Positions 11,814-23,299 of a stretch of DNA of 64,000 nucleotides are shown one piece after another. The position numbers and the translations under genes are program-made. The notes below the pieces were generated by a model. It did no database searches. It worked only from the letters and a program-made list of their open reading frames with translations, and had not been told where the DNA came from. The stretch comes from Hofstenia miamia (Eukaryota > Xenacoelomorpha > Acoela): positions 892,300 to 956,299 of the forward strand of contig SCFE01000009.1 of the NCBI GenBank assembly GCA_004352715.1, given 5' to 3'. Position 1 is the stretch's first letter; each line of letters opens with the position of its first letter.

Positions 11814-14510
11814 AAATTTACTCTATTAAAAAAGCTCTCACTGATTTTAAACATATTTGTTAGCGTAGCTTTATTTTAATTTGTCAAAGTATACGTAAAA
11901 TATAAATATATTTATAGAGACATGTCAGATTTCAGATTTAAGATTTAAGGAAATAGGACAAAATTGTATTAGTTAAATATATATTTCTGAATAAAAACTA
12001 GATTAAATCAAAGTTCGAAATTTTTTATTATAATTTTTATTAAATTTATAGTATCTCAAAATTTAAACATTATTATTAGATTGGGACATCATGCATAAAA
12101 CAGAAGAAAGCGGGAATTTGACAAGACATTATCGTTCAGTTTCTTAATTTATATTGCGAATGAAATTCCCTCCAAAATTTGTTACATTGTAGTGATATCA
12201 TAATGGTTGGCGAATTTTGTTAACAAGTAATGCTCACAGAATTTATTTGGGCTATTGTGCTGTTGCTTTTTATTTCTAATTATGGATCATGCCAAAATCC
12301 AATTGAATTCCTATCAGATGAAGAGTGGATCAACTTGCCAATTTAAAGACAGTAACTAGAGCTACAAGACAGTACATAATTTTTTTCTATCAATCTATTC
12401 AAGTGGTTTGCAAACAAATATATTCATATTCTAATGTTAATCATGGTGCTATTTTTTGTTATGAAATCAATTTATAGAAATAAAATTTTAACATTTGCCT
12501 TATGCTGCAGACACATTGATTTTTTTAATATATCATGTGCCCACAAGCACAGTTTTCAGAATTTTATATCTTCAAACTAGTTAATAAAATTTGCAAAGCA
12601 GGAAAGATTGACATAGAGAGAAAATTTAGGCCCAAAAGCCTGGTACAGCCCATATTTAAGATAATGCCGATTTGAGTAATCTTAGGCCCATTCTTTAAAA
12701 TCTTGGCAAGAAATATCTTGAATTTATAGAAGATGAAACTGCAGTAAGTTCGAAATGTATAAAGTCTACACACTGAAATTGAAAATCGTAAATTAAATTT
12801 TAGAAAAGTATATGATATACATTGCGAAGTGTAAATTTTATTTTTTTAAATAAATTATACAGCATAATTCACTGCATTTTTATTGAAATTCGCAAGTCGT
12901 ATTGCAGAAAATTCAGTATTTTTAGTTGTGGCCCATACATTAAAAATAATTTTATGCATCATAACAGATAGTTATAATCCTAAAAATATTTGCAAAATAA
13001 ATACTTGCATGTAATGCAATTTACGCAAGTTCAGCTAAGTTACATGGATGTACATGCATGTCAATGTGACATGTAATGATATACTATGTAATGATATGTA
13101 ACTTCCATGATTTCCCATGTCACATGGATTATAACATTTAACATGCAAGTATTAAGAAATTTACTCTATTAAAAAAGCTCTCACTGATTTTAAACATATT
13201 TGTTAGCGTAGCTTTATTTTAATTTGTCAAAGTATACGTAAAATATAAATATATTAATAAAGACATGTCAGATTTCAGATTTAAGATTTAAGGAAATTGT
13301 ACAGAATTGTATTAGTTAAATATATATTTCTGAATAAAAACTAGATTAAATCAAAGTTCGAAATTTTTTATTATAATTTTTATTAAATTTATAGTATCTC
13401 AAAATTTAAACATTATTATTAGATTGGGACATCATGCATACAGCAGAAGAAAGCGGGAATTTGACAAGACATTATCGTTCAGTTTCTTAATTTATACTGC
13501 GAATGAAATTCCCTCCAAAATTTGTTACATTGTAGTGATATCATAATGGTTGGCGAATTTTGTTAACAAGTAATGCTCACAGAATTTATTTGGGCTATTG
13601 TGCTGTTGCTTTTTATTTCTAATTATGGATCATGCCAAAATCCAATTGAATTCCTATCAGATGAAGAGTGGATCAACTTGCCAATTTAAGGACAGTAACT
13701 AGAGCTACAAGACCGTACATAATTTTTTTTCTATCAATCTATTCAAGTGGTTTGCAAACAAATATATTCATATTCTAATGTTAATCATGGTGCTATTTTT
13801 TGTTATGAAATCAATTTATAGAAATAAAATTTTAACATTTGCCTTATGCTGCAGACACATTATGATTTTTTTAATATATCATGTGCCCACAAGCACAGTT
13901 TTCAGAATTTTATATCTTCAAACTAGTTAATAAAATTTGCAAAGCAGGAAAGATTGACATAGAGAGAAAATTTAGGCCCAAAAGCCTGGTACAGCCCATA
14001 TTTAAGATAATGCCGATTTGAGTAATCTTAGGCCCATTCTTTAAAATCTTGGCAAGAAATATCTTGAATTTATAGAAGATGAAACTGCAGTAAGTTCGAA
14101 ATGTATAAAGTCTACACACTGAAATTGAAAATCGTAAATTAAATTTTAGAAAAGTATATGATATACATTGCGAAGTGTAAATTTTATTTTTTTAAATATT
14201 GTTTATAAATTATACAGCATAATTCACTGCATTTTTATTGAAATTCGCAAGTCGTATTGCATAAAATTCAGTATTTTTAGTTGTTGCCCATATATTAAAA
14301 ATAATTTTATGCATCATAACAGATAGTTATAATCCTAAAAATATTTGCAAAATAAATACTTCCATGTAATGCAATGTACGCAAGTTCAGCTAAGTTACAT
14401 GGATGTACATGCATGTCAATGTGACATGTAAGATATACCATGTAATGATATGTAACTTCCATGATTTCCCATGTCACATGGATTATCCATTTAACATGCA
14501 AGTTTAAGCA
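11814..14510. repeat. Tandem duplication of the transposon's right arm (two 1.34 kb units)
   Basis: The sequence from 11814 to about 13145 recurs from about 13155 to 14500 almost unchanged, with scattered substitutions and small indels (for example an extra 8 bases near 14200). Each unit ends with the CCATGTCACATGG palindrome and GTAACTTCCATG motifs. Neither copy encodes anything recognisable; identical 69-codon frames in the two copies are shadows. Confidence 0.9.
13040..13145. promoter_or_regulatory. Inner right subterminal palindromic repeats
   Basis: Contains TTACATGGATGTACATGCATG, GTGACATGTAATG and a perfect CCATGTCACATGG palindrome at about 13115. It matches the motifs in the left arm and belongs to the first right-arm unit. 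Confidence 0.6.
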
Positions 14511-14539
14511 ATTTTAAGCAAGTTTCGTTTTATTGGGTA
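14390..14539 (-). repeat. Right subterminal repeats and right terminal inverted repeat
   Basis: Contains the palindrome CCATGTCACATGG at 14469-14481, then AACATGCAAG, then the inverted end finishing in TATTGGGTA at 14531-14539. Confidence 0.7.
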
Positions 14540-15393
14540 AGTTCATTAGATCGTATTAACAGAGCAATAACAACAGTGTGCCCATTTCGAATAAAGATGT
14601 GACAATAAATTATCATTAAGCTATGCAAGATTTTACATGAAAATTATCATTTGTTCACCAATTGTAAGAATGGTTAACCCAACCATCTCGTCTCCAGTAA
14701 ACATTTGAAAAAGTTTTGACCTAAATGATACATTTTCACTATTGCTTCAGTATGATGTGAGAGGTCACGTTTGTGCTTGTAAAATGAAAAACCATGTGTT
14801 TTGTAATGTCCTTTGGGAAGATTTTTGCAGCAGTCAAAGCTACCCTTCTTCATTTGAATTTTGCTTGTTCTGTGTATTATATTTATACGCACTCAAAATT
14901 TAATATTTTAATTCGTAAAAATTTTTTACATAGGTTAAGCAAACTTTGAAAATCAGTTCATTGGCGATTTCCAGTCCTACGTCAATTGGCAAAATTGTAA
15001 ATTCAAATACATTAATGTAGACCAGATTATAATAGATCGACTTCTATTTTATCACTGTTTTGTTAATACGGTACTCTTTCATTTCATTTATACATTATAG
15101 GTCAACATCATTTATTGCGAGTAATATCATTGATTGATAAAGTATTTTATCATTTAGAGAAGTGATTAGACAGCCTCAGTGGGGTATTGAGCAAATCTTC
15201 AAGCTTTCGTAGTCCAAATCAAGCTTCGCTTTTAAAACAGCGCAAATTTGAAAGTCAAAGTTTCAATGAAATTTAAATTTCATTTAAATCAAACTTTTAA
15301 AGCTCGCATCTTAGTAGATGCATGAATGTGTTTGTACTAAATTGACAACTGTACTATTGTGAACGTAGTTGTATTCTTATGATTTGTATTTAG
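14540..15393. other. Region between the transposon and the first recognised USO1 exon
   Basis: Probably USO1 intron. I searched for the preceding USO1 exon (ending in phase 1 before GISRLID) and did not find it. A 72-codon reverse-strand frame at 14674-14892 has no recognised similarity. Confidence 0.4.
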
Positions 15394-18300
15394 GAATTTC
15401 CCGCCTCATCGATCTTCTTTCTGAGTCACGTGATATCATACGTAATGAGGTACGTAGTTTTTCTGTGCACAATTAAACCAATTTGATCATATTGTCAATT
15501 TTCGTATAATTGGCCCTGACAGGAAGGATATTTTCATTTTATGTCGTAGTTTTAGTCAATTCTCTTGCTTACTCATCTTACAAACAACAACACAGCTATC
15601 CAAAAAATTGTGGCCTTTGAGAATGGATTCGAAAAGATATTTTCCATTATTCAGACCGAAGGATACATCAATGGTGGTATGTTTTCACGAATTTTATTTC
15701 GCATTTACTTATGGGTCGTTATGCTAGTTTTGTATTATAATTATTAGTGATATTAAAATTAGGATTCGTGTTCAAAACTTTCATCAGAAAATTGAATTTA
15801 TTAAAAAGCAAACGTATTACTTATAAACAAATGCAATTTTCACATGTAATTATCATTCTTTAAAAACAAACTGACACTTCACTATATTATTATTTCAAGA
15901 GGGTTCAGTTGCAGACGAGTTTGACTATCCAGATATACATAATTGTTAAGTGTTAATGCATTTGAGAGCAGTTTTTGAATTTTTCAAAGAAATTTATCGG
16001 ATTAAATCAATTACATATTCTTGTTTAACAAAATATATTGCATAATACCACTATGAAATTTAGACGCATTTAACTTGGATACCATGATTATAAGGCTTGT
16101 CCTTATTGAAAAAGTCTTTAATTTAATTTTTCAGTCAGCTTTGCAATTAAATGTTAAACTCGTTCTGTTTTTATTATAAAATTTGCACAAAAGTTATCCA
16201 TTAACATGGATGCTGAAAGAAATGGAAAAGTCTGTGATGTTGTCAGTAAGCTAAGAATTGTATCGAAAAATACCAATACTTGGAAAAGTCTATTTTTGTT
16301 GATTTTTCACTTAGCCTATCACAATTCAAATCGCACTGCTTCGAAAACATTTCTAATTGTATTCTTCATGATTTTAATTAAAGTTTCATTCTAAAGTTTT
16401 TTCGATGCTTCCCTTTCGATAAAAAAGTTACCGTTTATATGTTGGTTTAGAAATTTTTTCATTAAGAATATTTAACCTTTCAAATGTTACAATCAAACCA
16501 TGCTTAGTTATGTATATATAATGCATAATGTTGTACATGTGATTTTTATATTTATGTCGATGGGATATGTTCATAAATCTTAGGTAATTCTAAATTTCTT
16601 TAGACATTGTTGTGGAAGACAGTCTCAATCTTTTACTGAGTATCATTCATGGAAACTCTTCTAATCAATCATTTTTTAGAGAAAGCGGGTAAGTTGTTAA
16701 AATCACGTATTCATATTTGCTTATTTATCTGATGCAATGATGTGTCGTTTATTTTTTTAAGTTGATTTAGAAATTTATAATTTATTGAGGATAGAATTAA
16801 ATTATCAGCAAATTACCACTAAATCAGTTGATATTTTATTTTGTCCTTTTTGAGTTGGTTTTTCGTCGCAAACTTACATGTAGTTTTAAGGCATTACAGA
16901 AATAGCTAGCTGCATTTCGCTCAGAGATGGACATATTTAGAATTTTCAGGTGCGTTTTCAGCCTGTGATAGAGTTTCAACATTAATAATGTTTATTCTCA
17001 TTTTATTAGTCTTTTCTAGCACAATTAATTTTATCCCAAATAATAGTGCAAAGGCGATTGCAGAAATCACAATAATTTTTTCTTATGAGTTGTACTTTAA
17101 TACTTTCATTTCTACAAGTAGACTTGTAGATTGCATTGTAAAACCTTGTAGATTAAATCTTTTGATTTAGAATACCATCGCATGACTGAAAACTGATTCC
17201 ATGTTTTCCTCCAAGTTTGGTACATAACTGTTGCGGCTTACTTCTATTGTTAATGGTGTTTTAGTAATTTATTAGCCTGCAGCAATGACTGTTTTTACCA
17301 ATCCATTCCTTATATTGTTATTTTTCGGCTTTAATAGTAACTAATTCTGGTTCTCCTTTAAATAAACTATTTTTTTATAGATTCATAAGTCAATTATCAA
17401 ATTTCTTTGAGCTTCAGGCTGAAGATTGGGCGCCTCAGAAAATGAAAAATATAAATAAAGTATTTCAGGTATATTTAAGTTTTATCTTTACAGTGAGCTT
17501 TGTTGTATATATGCAATTGTGTAAATTTTTGAAGGTTCTCAATTCGATGAACACAGCCAATTAGGTGTTTTATACAGAATACGTAACCTATCTATATTCT
17601 TAATTTATTGATATATATATATATATATATATACAGTACTGGCCAAAAGTTTGGGAACAATACCTTGTCTAAAGCGTTTTTATGCTATTTCCTAGAAACT
17701 TCGTAAAATTCCAGGAATTCCCAATTTTTTTAGAATTTACAACAGATTCATTTAGCCAATCAAATTAACACAACTTTANGATTTACACACAATACATTTT
17801 CACTGAAAAAGCACTATTATTATAGTTTGAAATTTCATCAAAAAGCGTGCTCAAATTCATATCTTGTACTAGGAGGGGTACAATTATCGCGCTGTTAGAA
17901 TGGGCGTATCCAGAAGCGTTACTCGCTATCAGCAACTGCAAAATTTTTCCTCTCGCAAGCGGTCTGGAAGACCAAAAGTGACAACCCCTCAGACTGGCCT
18001 TCTCATTCACCGTTACATCGTCAATCAACCATTCTCTTCATCTTCTGAAGTCCAAGCAAATCTGCGGTAGTGCAGAATGTATCAACACGCACCATTAGGC
18101 GTCGATTGAATACTACCTTTGACCTTCAATCGTGCAAACCGACAGCGAAATTCCAATTGTCTTCAAAGAACATTCGAGACCGGTTGCGCTTCTGCAGGCA
18201 ATACCAACACTACACCTCTGAGATGTGGCATCAAGTAATGTTTAGTGACAACTCCAAGATTTGCCAGTTTAAATCATACCGGCCACACGTTAGACGAGCA

Positions 18301-21300
18301 AGAAACCAAAGATTCAACACACGTTACACGCAACAAACTGTCCGCTCAGCACCTCCTATGATTCAGTAGAAAATCCCATGTTTATGCAGCTTCGCGGAAC
18401 ATCTGTACTACAACAAGATGGGGCTCCTTGCCACAGCGCCAAATTTGTGAAACAATGGATTGCATCACAAGACTTTCGGCTGCTTGAGAACTGGCCCGCA
18501 AACTTCCCAGACGTCAACGTCATAGAAAATTGCTGGCATCACATCAAAAACTGTCTGAGGAAGCGCCAATGCACGTCACTCGACGATCTGAAGGAGCAAT
18601 TTTAAGTGGTATGGTGCACAGAGATTACTGATGATTATTGTAGAAAGCTGGTCGAGTCAATGCCAAATCGCATTGCTGTGTGTTTGGCCAATAATGGCGG
18701 ATATACAAAATATTAGTAAGTTTTTCTGAATTAACNACCGTTACATCGTCAATCAACCATTCTCTTCATCTTCTGAAGTCCAAGCAAATCTGCGGTAGTG
18801 CAGAATGTATCAACACGCACCATTAGGCGTCGATTGAATACTACCTTTGACCTTGTGTGTTTGGCCAATAATGGCGGATATACAAAATATTAGTAAGTTT
18901 TTCTGAATTAACTATTTACTTTCTACACGGTGTTATCATATTGCTTCTACATTGTGTTATTATATTTTTTCTACATTGCGTTTTTTAGTGTAAAATACAA
19001 AAATGTCTAAATTTGGAAAGTCTTCCCAAACTTTTGGCCAGTACTATATATATATATATATATATGAATCACCTAAGATATAAAACTTTGGGTTTAGGTA
19101 ATTCGTGAACTCGCTTCTCCCACTAATTCTCACACAGCAGTTGTCCCTGTCCAGAAAACCATTTTAAAGGTTGGCTTGTTAAAAATCCTTTGTGAGATTA
19201 TCATCGATGCCGGATTTCCCGATGATGTCCTCATTAATGTAAGCTAATTTTCATTAATGATTATGTTGAGCATATATCGATGAGTAGTTGCTAGAACACA
19301 ATCTTAGTTTTAGATTAGTTTCAGTTACACATTTACGTAGTTTAATATTGTTGAAATTTTGTTTATTCCTTATATATTTAAGAATGTACGTGCCCAATAA
19401 TCTAAAACATCTCTTCGAACTACATTAATCAATTGTTGTCTGTCTATCATGTATTGCCATCTAACTTACTGTAGTGGTAAATTTGAAAACATCTAAAATG
19501 GTATATAATGCAGATTATTTTTCTTACATAAGTATATGCATTTTAGCTTTGTAATGCAGTTTATTCTTATGTAGACAATAATTAAATCCAGTATGGGGTT
19601 TTAGCTTCTTGTTTTGCTCTACATATAATAACATTTATTGAATAACTTTTAGGCCATTATGACAGTTAGTGACCTCATAAGAGGAAATCGTGGCAATCAG
19701 AACTTTTTCGAAAGTGTTCATTCCAAGGCGCAACCAGACAGGTAAATCAATAGTCATGTCTTGCAAAAGAGTTAATATAAGCCTTTTTATTAATTGCATG
19801 AATAAATGAAGCATTTCATAAAAAAAGCTAACTACCTATAAAGTTATTGATTTTTAAATGAATGTTAAATCTTTTAATTACCATTCAACAAGTTTAAATA
19901 TGTCTCGATGGGCATTTAGTTATTGACCTAACGTTTTTAACTAGTTGAACTCGATTTTTGAAATTTCTACTTATATAATTATCCAGTAGATTTTTACTCA
20001 ATTCTGCTCGTATTTATAGATTTCGAGCCAAAAATTGTGTGTTATATACGAGGACTTCGGTTATATATTAAATTTCGTAATTTCTTAGAAACGCTATCGT
20101 GATCTTATTAATGTCAATGGTGAACGAAAAGCAAACGTTGATCCTTCGCTATGCCATTCTATACTGTTTTCAGTGCTATATGTATAGGAACGAAGCAAAA
20201 CAAGCAGACGTCGTATCCACACTCCTTCCTTCTAAGATTGAAGGTTAATTATTAATTTATTTTCCTAAAAATCTCAATTTTTTATATTATGTAATTCCAG
20301 GTTTTAAGATCCAGTAAGCCTAGTCAGTTGATTATCTTAAGATAAAAATTCAATATTTTCTCGTCCTGGAATTTATATTTCAAATTGATATTTTCGTGAA
20401 TCCCTCACCCACAAAGACTAATATCAATGCGCCTAATTTAAGGTAGAATCATGATTTTGTTTATTAATTTGTAGCTATACATCAGTTAGTTTCTATAAGT
20501 TGTTAAGCTTAATTTAAATGAGTGTTCCGATCATACTGAAATGTAGAACCCTGTAACATGTACTAAATGTTTTCTTAGACTATAAATATTGAAATTATTT
20601 AGTTTCTGCTGTAACACCTGGTCAATTCTTATGTGGTGGACTATTCAGCAGAGAACCTATTTCTACATGGCTTTGTTCTCTTGCATTATCTTATACCCTT
20701 AATCAAAGTCAGAAGGAACAACTCCTTCGGGTACAGCTGACTACCAGCATTGGCAATCCAGCTATTTCTCTCCTGCAGCACATTGCTACAATTGCTACTA
20801 AGGTATTATTTAGTTCATTCAAGCTTCCATTCATTTTTCTGCCAAACAATTCGATTTTCGTATTCCAATTTCTTTGCTTATTTCACTTGAAAATTTCACT
20901 CAATTTTACGAAAATATATCAAAACTTGGTCAATAGTCCCAAATGCACCCACTGTCAAAAACCCGGTATTAATGCCAATGTATATTTTTCATATCAGATT
21001 TGATGTTACCACATAATCAGTAAGTACTGAGAAAAGCATCCTTATATCTATTAATTAACGAATGCATACCATTTATTTCATATTTTAGTCCTCAACAGAT
21101 ATGACATCACGTTTTGGTTGTCTAATACTTCTCTCAACTTGGCTTCACAATTGTTCTGCAGCTGTTGCTGCGTTTTTGAAACATCCACAAGCACTGCCTT
21201 ATTTGATCGGACAAGTGTCTGACTGCTCAGCCAATGAAGAAGAGGAAGCGTTGTTACAGGGGCTGTCTGCTTTCATACTTGGTTTATGTTTGCTTTATAT

Positions 21301-22230
21301 TGATGAATCTGGAGTTGGTTCCTTTGACAAGTATTCTATCAGTCTTTTAAAATTTATTCATTTATTGAACTGGCATAATAAGTCCCATTTTGCAAAATAC
21401 ATACATACATACAATTATTTCTACTTGGTTCATGTATGCAAGGAAAACCATGATAACATTAGTCCAACCAATGCAATCGTGTAAAAATGAGTAGGCTTAA
21501 TTTAAACCTTCTTATTGCATAGTTTAATTATGAGTGTCAATATGAAACAATGTCATTCATACAATTTATAACGTGTGCATTTTTTATGACAAAAATATAA
21601 TGAGTTATAATGCTTAAGCTTAATGCACTCTGAGATATATTACAATTCTTTAAAACGAGAGCATTTCACACCTTGCTTTATAATAATAATAATAATAATA
21701 ATAAAAATAAATATTTATTTTCAGTACAGACTTTTAAAATACCTATGTTGGTAATAGTAGGGATAATTATGGAATGATTTTCAATGTTTGGTATAACACA
21801 TAGTTTTTACATTATTATATTGACTTAGTGGCTTGTTATTCTAGTTGTTCCTGATGTGAAATATATCAAATACGCGTGTGACTACATTTGTTGATGAAAA
21901 TTTTCTATTGTACATAGAATGTAAATATTTTGTTCCATTTGCAATTCATGTCCTAAATTTGATCCATATCAATTCTCATTTATTAATCTCAATCTTGCAA
22001 CATAACATGTTTTCTCATTTCAGATGTCAATTGATTTGGACTCTTTAGGAAAGGCATTCGTATCATAATCGAGAAGCGCATTGGTATTGACGTTTTTGCT
22101 GATAAGCTCTCATTTGTTTCGAGGCATGAAAAGTTTGCAAAGTGTAGTCGCAATCCACAGCTCAAAGTGCGAACAGTTGCTGACTTAGTGCTTGATTATG
22201 AGTTCATAGGTCTCTTCAAACTCGTCGAAG
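15394..22230 (+). CDS. USO1: USO1 exons for the armadillo-repeat head domain
   Basis: The first ten exons encode the helical, armadillo-like head of p115 from about human residue 195 onward. Blocks in order: GISRLIDLLSESRDIIRNE; SILLLTHLTNNNTAIQKIV; DIVVEDSLNLLLSIIHGNSS NQSFF; the variable FELQAEDWAPQK linker; ASPTNSHTAVVPVQKTIL; DLIRGNRGNQNFFESV; MSMVNEKQTLILRYAILYCF; GQFLCGGLFSREPISTW; GCLILLSTWLHNCSAAV; and IEKRIGIDVFADKLSFVSRH. In the family this head forms the dimeric globular end that meets Rab1 and the COG complex. The acceptor of exon 10 is placed at TTTAG before 22049, because the upstream CAG at 22023 leads to an in-frame stop. Confidence 0.93.
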
Positions 22231-23244
22231 GTTAGTTTTTTGCTCATTATTTTGCATGGGAGCCCTTACTCCCAAGTCCAGTCTAGTCCATGTCCTCTGA
22301 TCACCACCCTAAGTTGCAGGAAAAAGTACAGGCCAATGCAGTATGCCAAGACGTATTGAAATTCAAATAGCTGCCCAAGGTAGCATTAATTATTGAGTAT
22401 TTTCTTAATTGCAGTAGAGCATGTCTAAAACCGAATAAAGAATACGTCTGGCCAATGTTCATTAATGAATACACATATATTTGCAATATGCGATTTTTCA
22501 TATATATATATATATANATGGAATGATTTTCAATGTTTGGTATAACACATAGTTTTTACATTATTATATTGACTTAGTGGCTTGTTATTCTAGTTGTTCC
22601 TGATGTGAAATATATCAAATACGCGTGTGACTACATTTGTTGATGAAAATTTTCTATTGTACATAGAATGTAAATATTTTGTTCCATTTGCAATTCATGT
22701 CCTAAATTTGATCCATATCAATTCTCATTTATTAATCTCAATCTTGCAACATAACATGTTTTCTCATTTCAGATGTCAATTGATTTGGACTCTTTAGGAA
22801 AGGCATTCGTATCATAATCGAGAAGCGCATTGGTATTGACGTTTTTGCTGATAAGCTCTCATTTGTTTCGAGGCATGAAAAGTTTGCAAAGTGTAGTCGC
22901 AATCCACAGCTCAAAGTGCGAACAGTTGCTGACTTAGTGCTTGATTATGAGTTCATAGGTCTCTTCAAACTCGTCGAAGGTTAGTTTTTTGCTCATTATT
23001 TTGCATGGGAGCCCTTACTCCCAAGTCCAGTCTAGTCCATGTCCTCTGATCACCACCCTAAGTTGCAGGAAAAAGTACAGGCCAATGCAGTATGCCAAGA
23101 CGTATTGAAATTCAAATAGCTGCCCAAGGTAGCATTAATTATTGAGTATTTTCTTAATTGCAGTAGAGCATGTCTAAAACCGAATAAAGAATACGTCTGG
23201 CCAATGTTCATTAATGAATACACATATATTTGCAATATGCGATT

Positions 23245-23299
<55 letters not shown>

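Larger units (their letters stand above)
5182..14539 (-). mobile_element. EnSpm/CACTA-like DNA transposon with transposase and BEN-domain gene
   Basis: Seen: the left end reads TACCCAATAGAATGAAACTT and the reverse complement of the right end reads TACCCAATAAAACGAAACTT, both followed by GCTTAAA, so they are inverted terminal repeats of about 27 bp. Inside lie two reverse-strand genes whose exons join in phase without stops, plus subterminal repeats at both ends. Family knowledge: the transposase resembles the large Tnp2-like proteins of animal EnSpm/CACTA elements. Oddities: the right arm is duplicated in tandem (1.34 kb), and I see no clear target duplication. Inference: both genes being open suggests recent activity. 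The element sits upstream of the first visible USO1 exon, possibly inside a USO1 intron. Confidence 0.75.
17634..19046 (+). mobile_element. Tc1-like transposon in a USO1 intron
   Basis: Ends are inverted repeats beginning CAGTACTGGCCAAAAGTTTG, flanked by (TA)n, which hides the TA target duplication. The element carries a broken + strand transposase. A single N at 18736 is followed by a short repeat of internal sequence, so its true length is nearer 1.1-1.2 kb. Confidence 0.92.

Noticed and set aside
12564-14119. Two identical 69-codon reverse frames
   Set aside because: Identical only because they lie in the tandem duplication; no recognisable protein.
14674-14892. 72-codon reverse frame with Cys/His
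   Set aside because: Spacing does not fit a zinc finger family I know and there is no splice partner.
22021-22048. CAG at 22023 as acceptor of USO1 exon 10
   Set aside because: Gives an in-frame stop; the TTTAG at 22048 restores the phase and the conserved reading.
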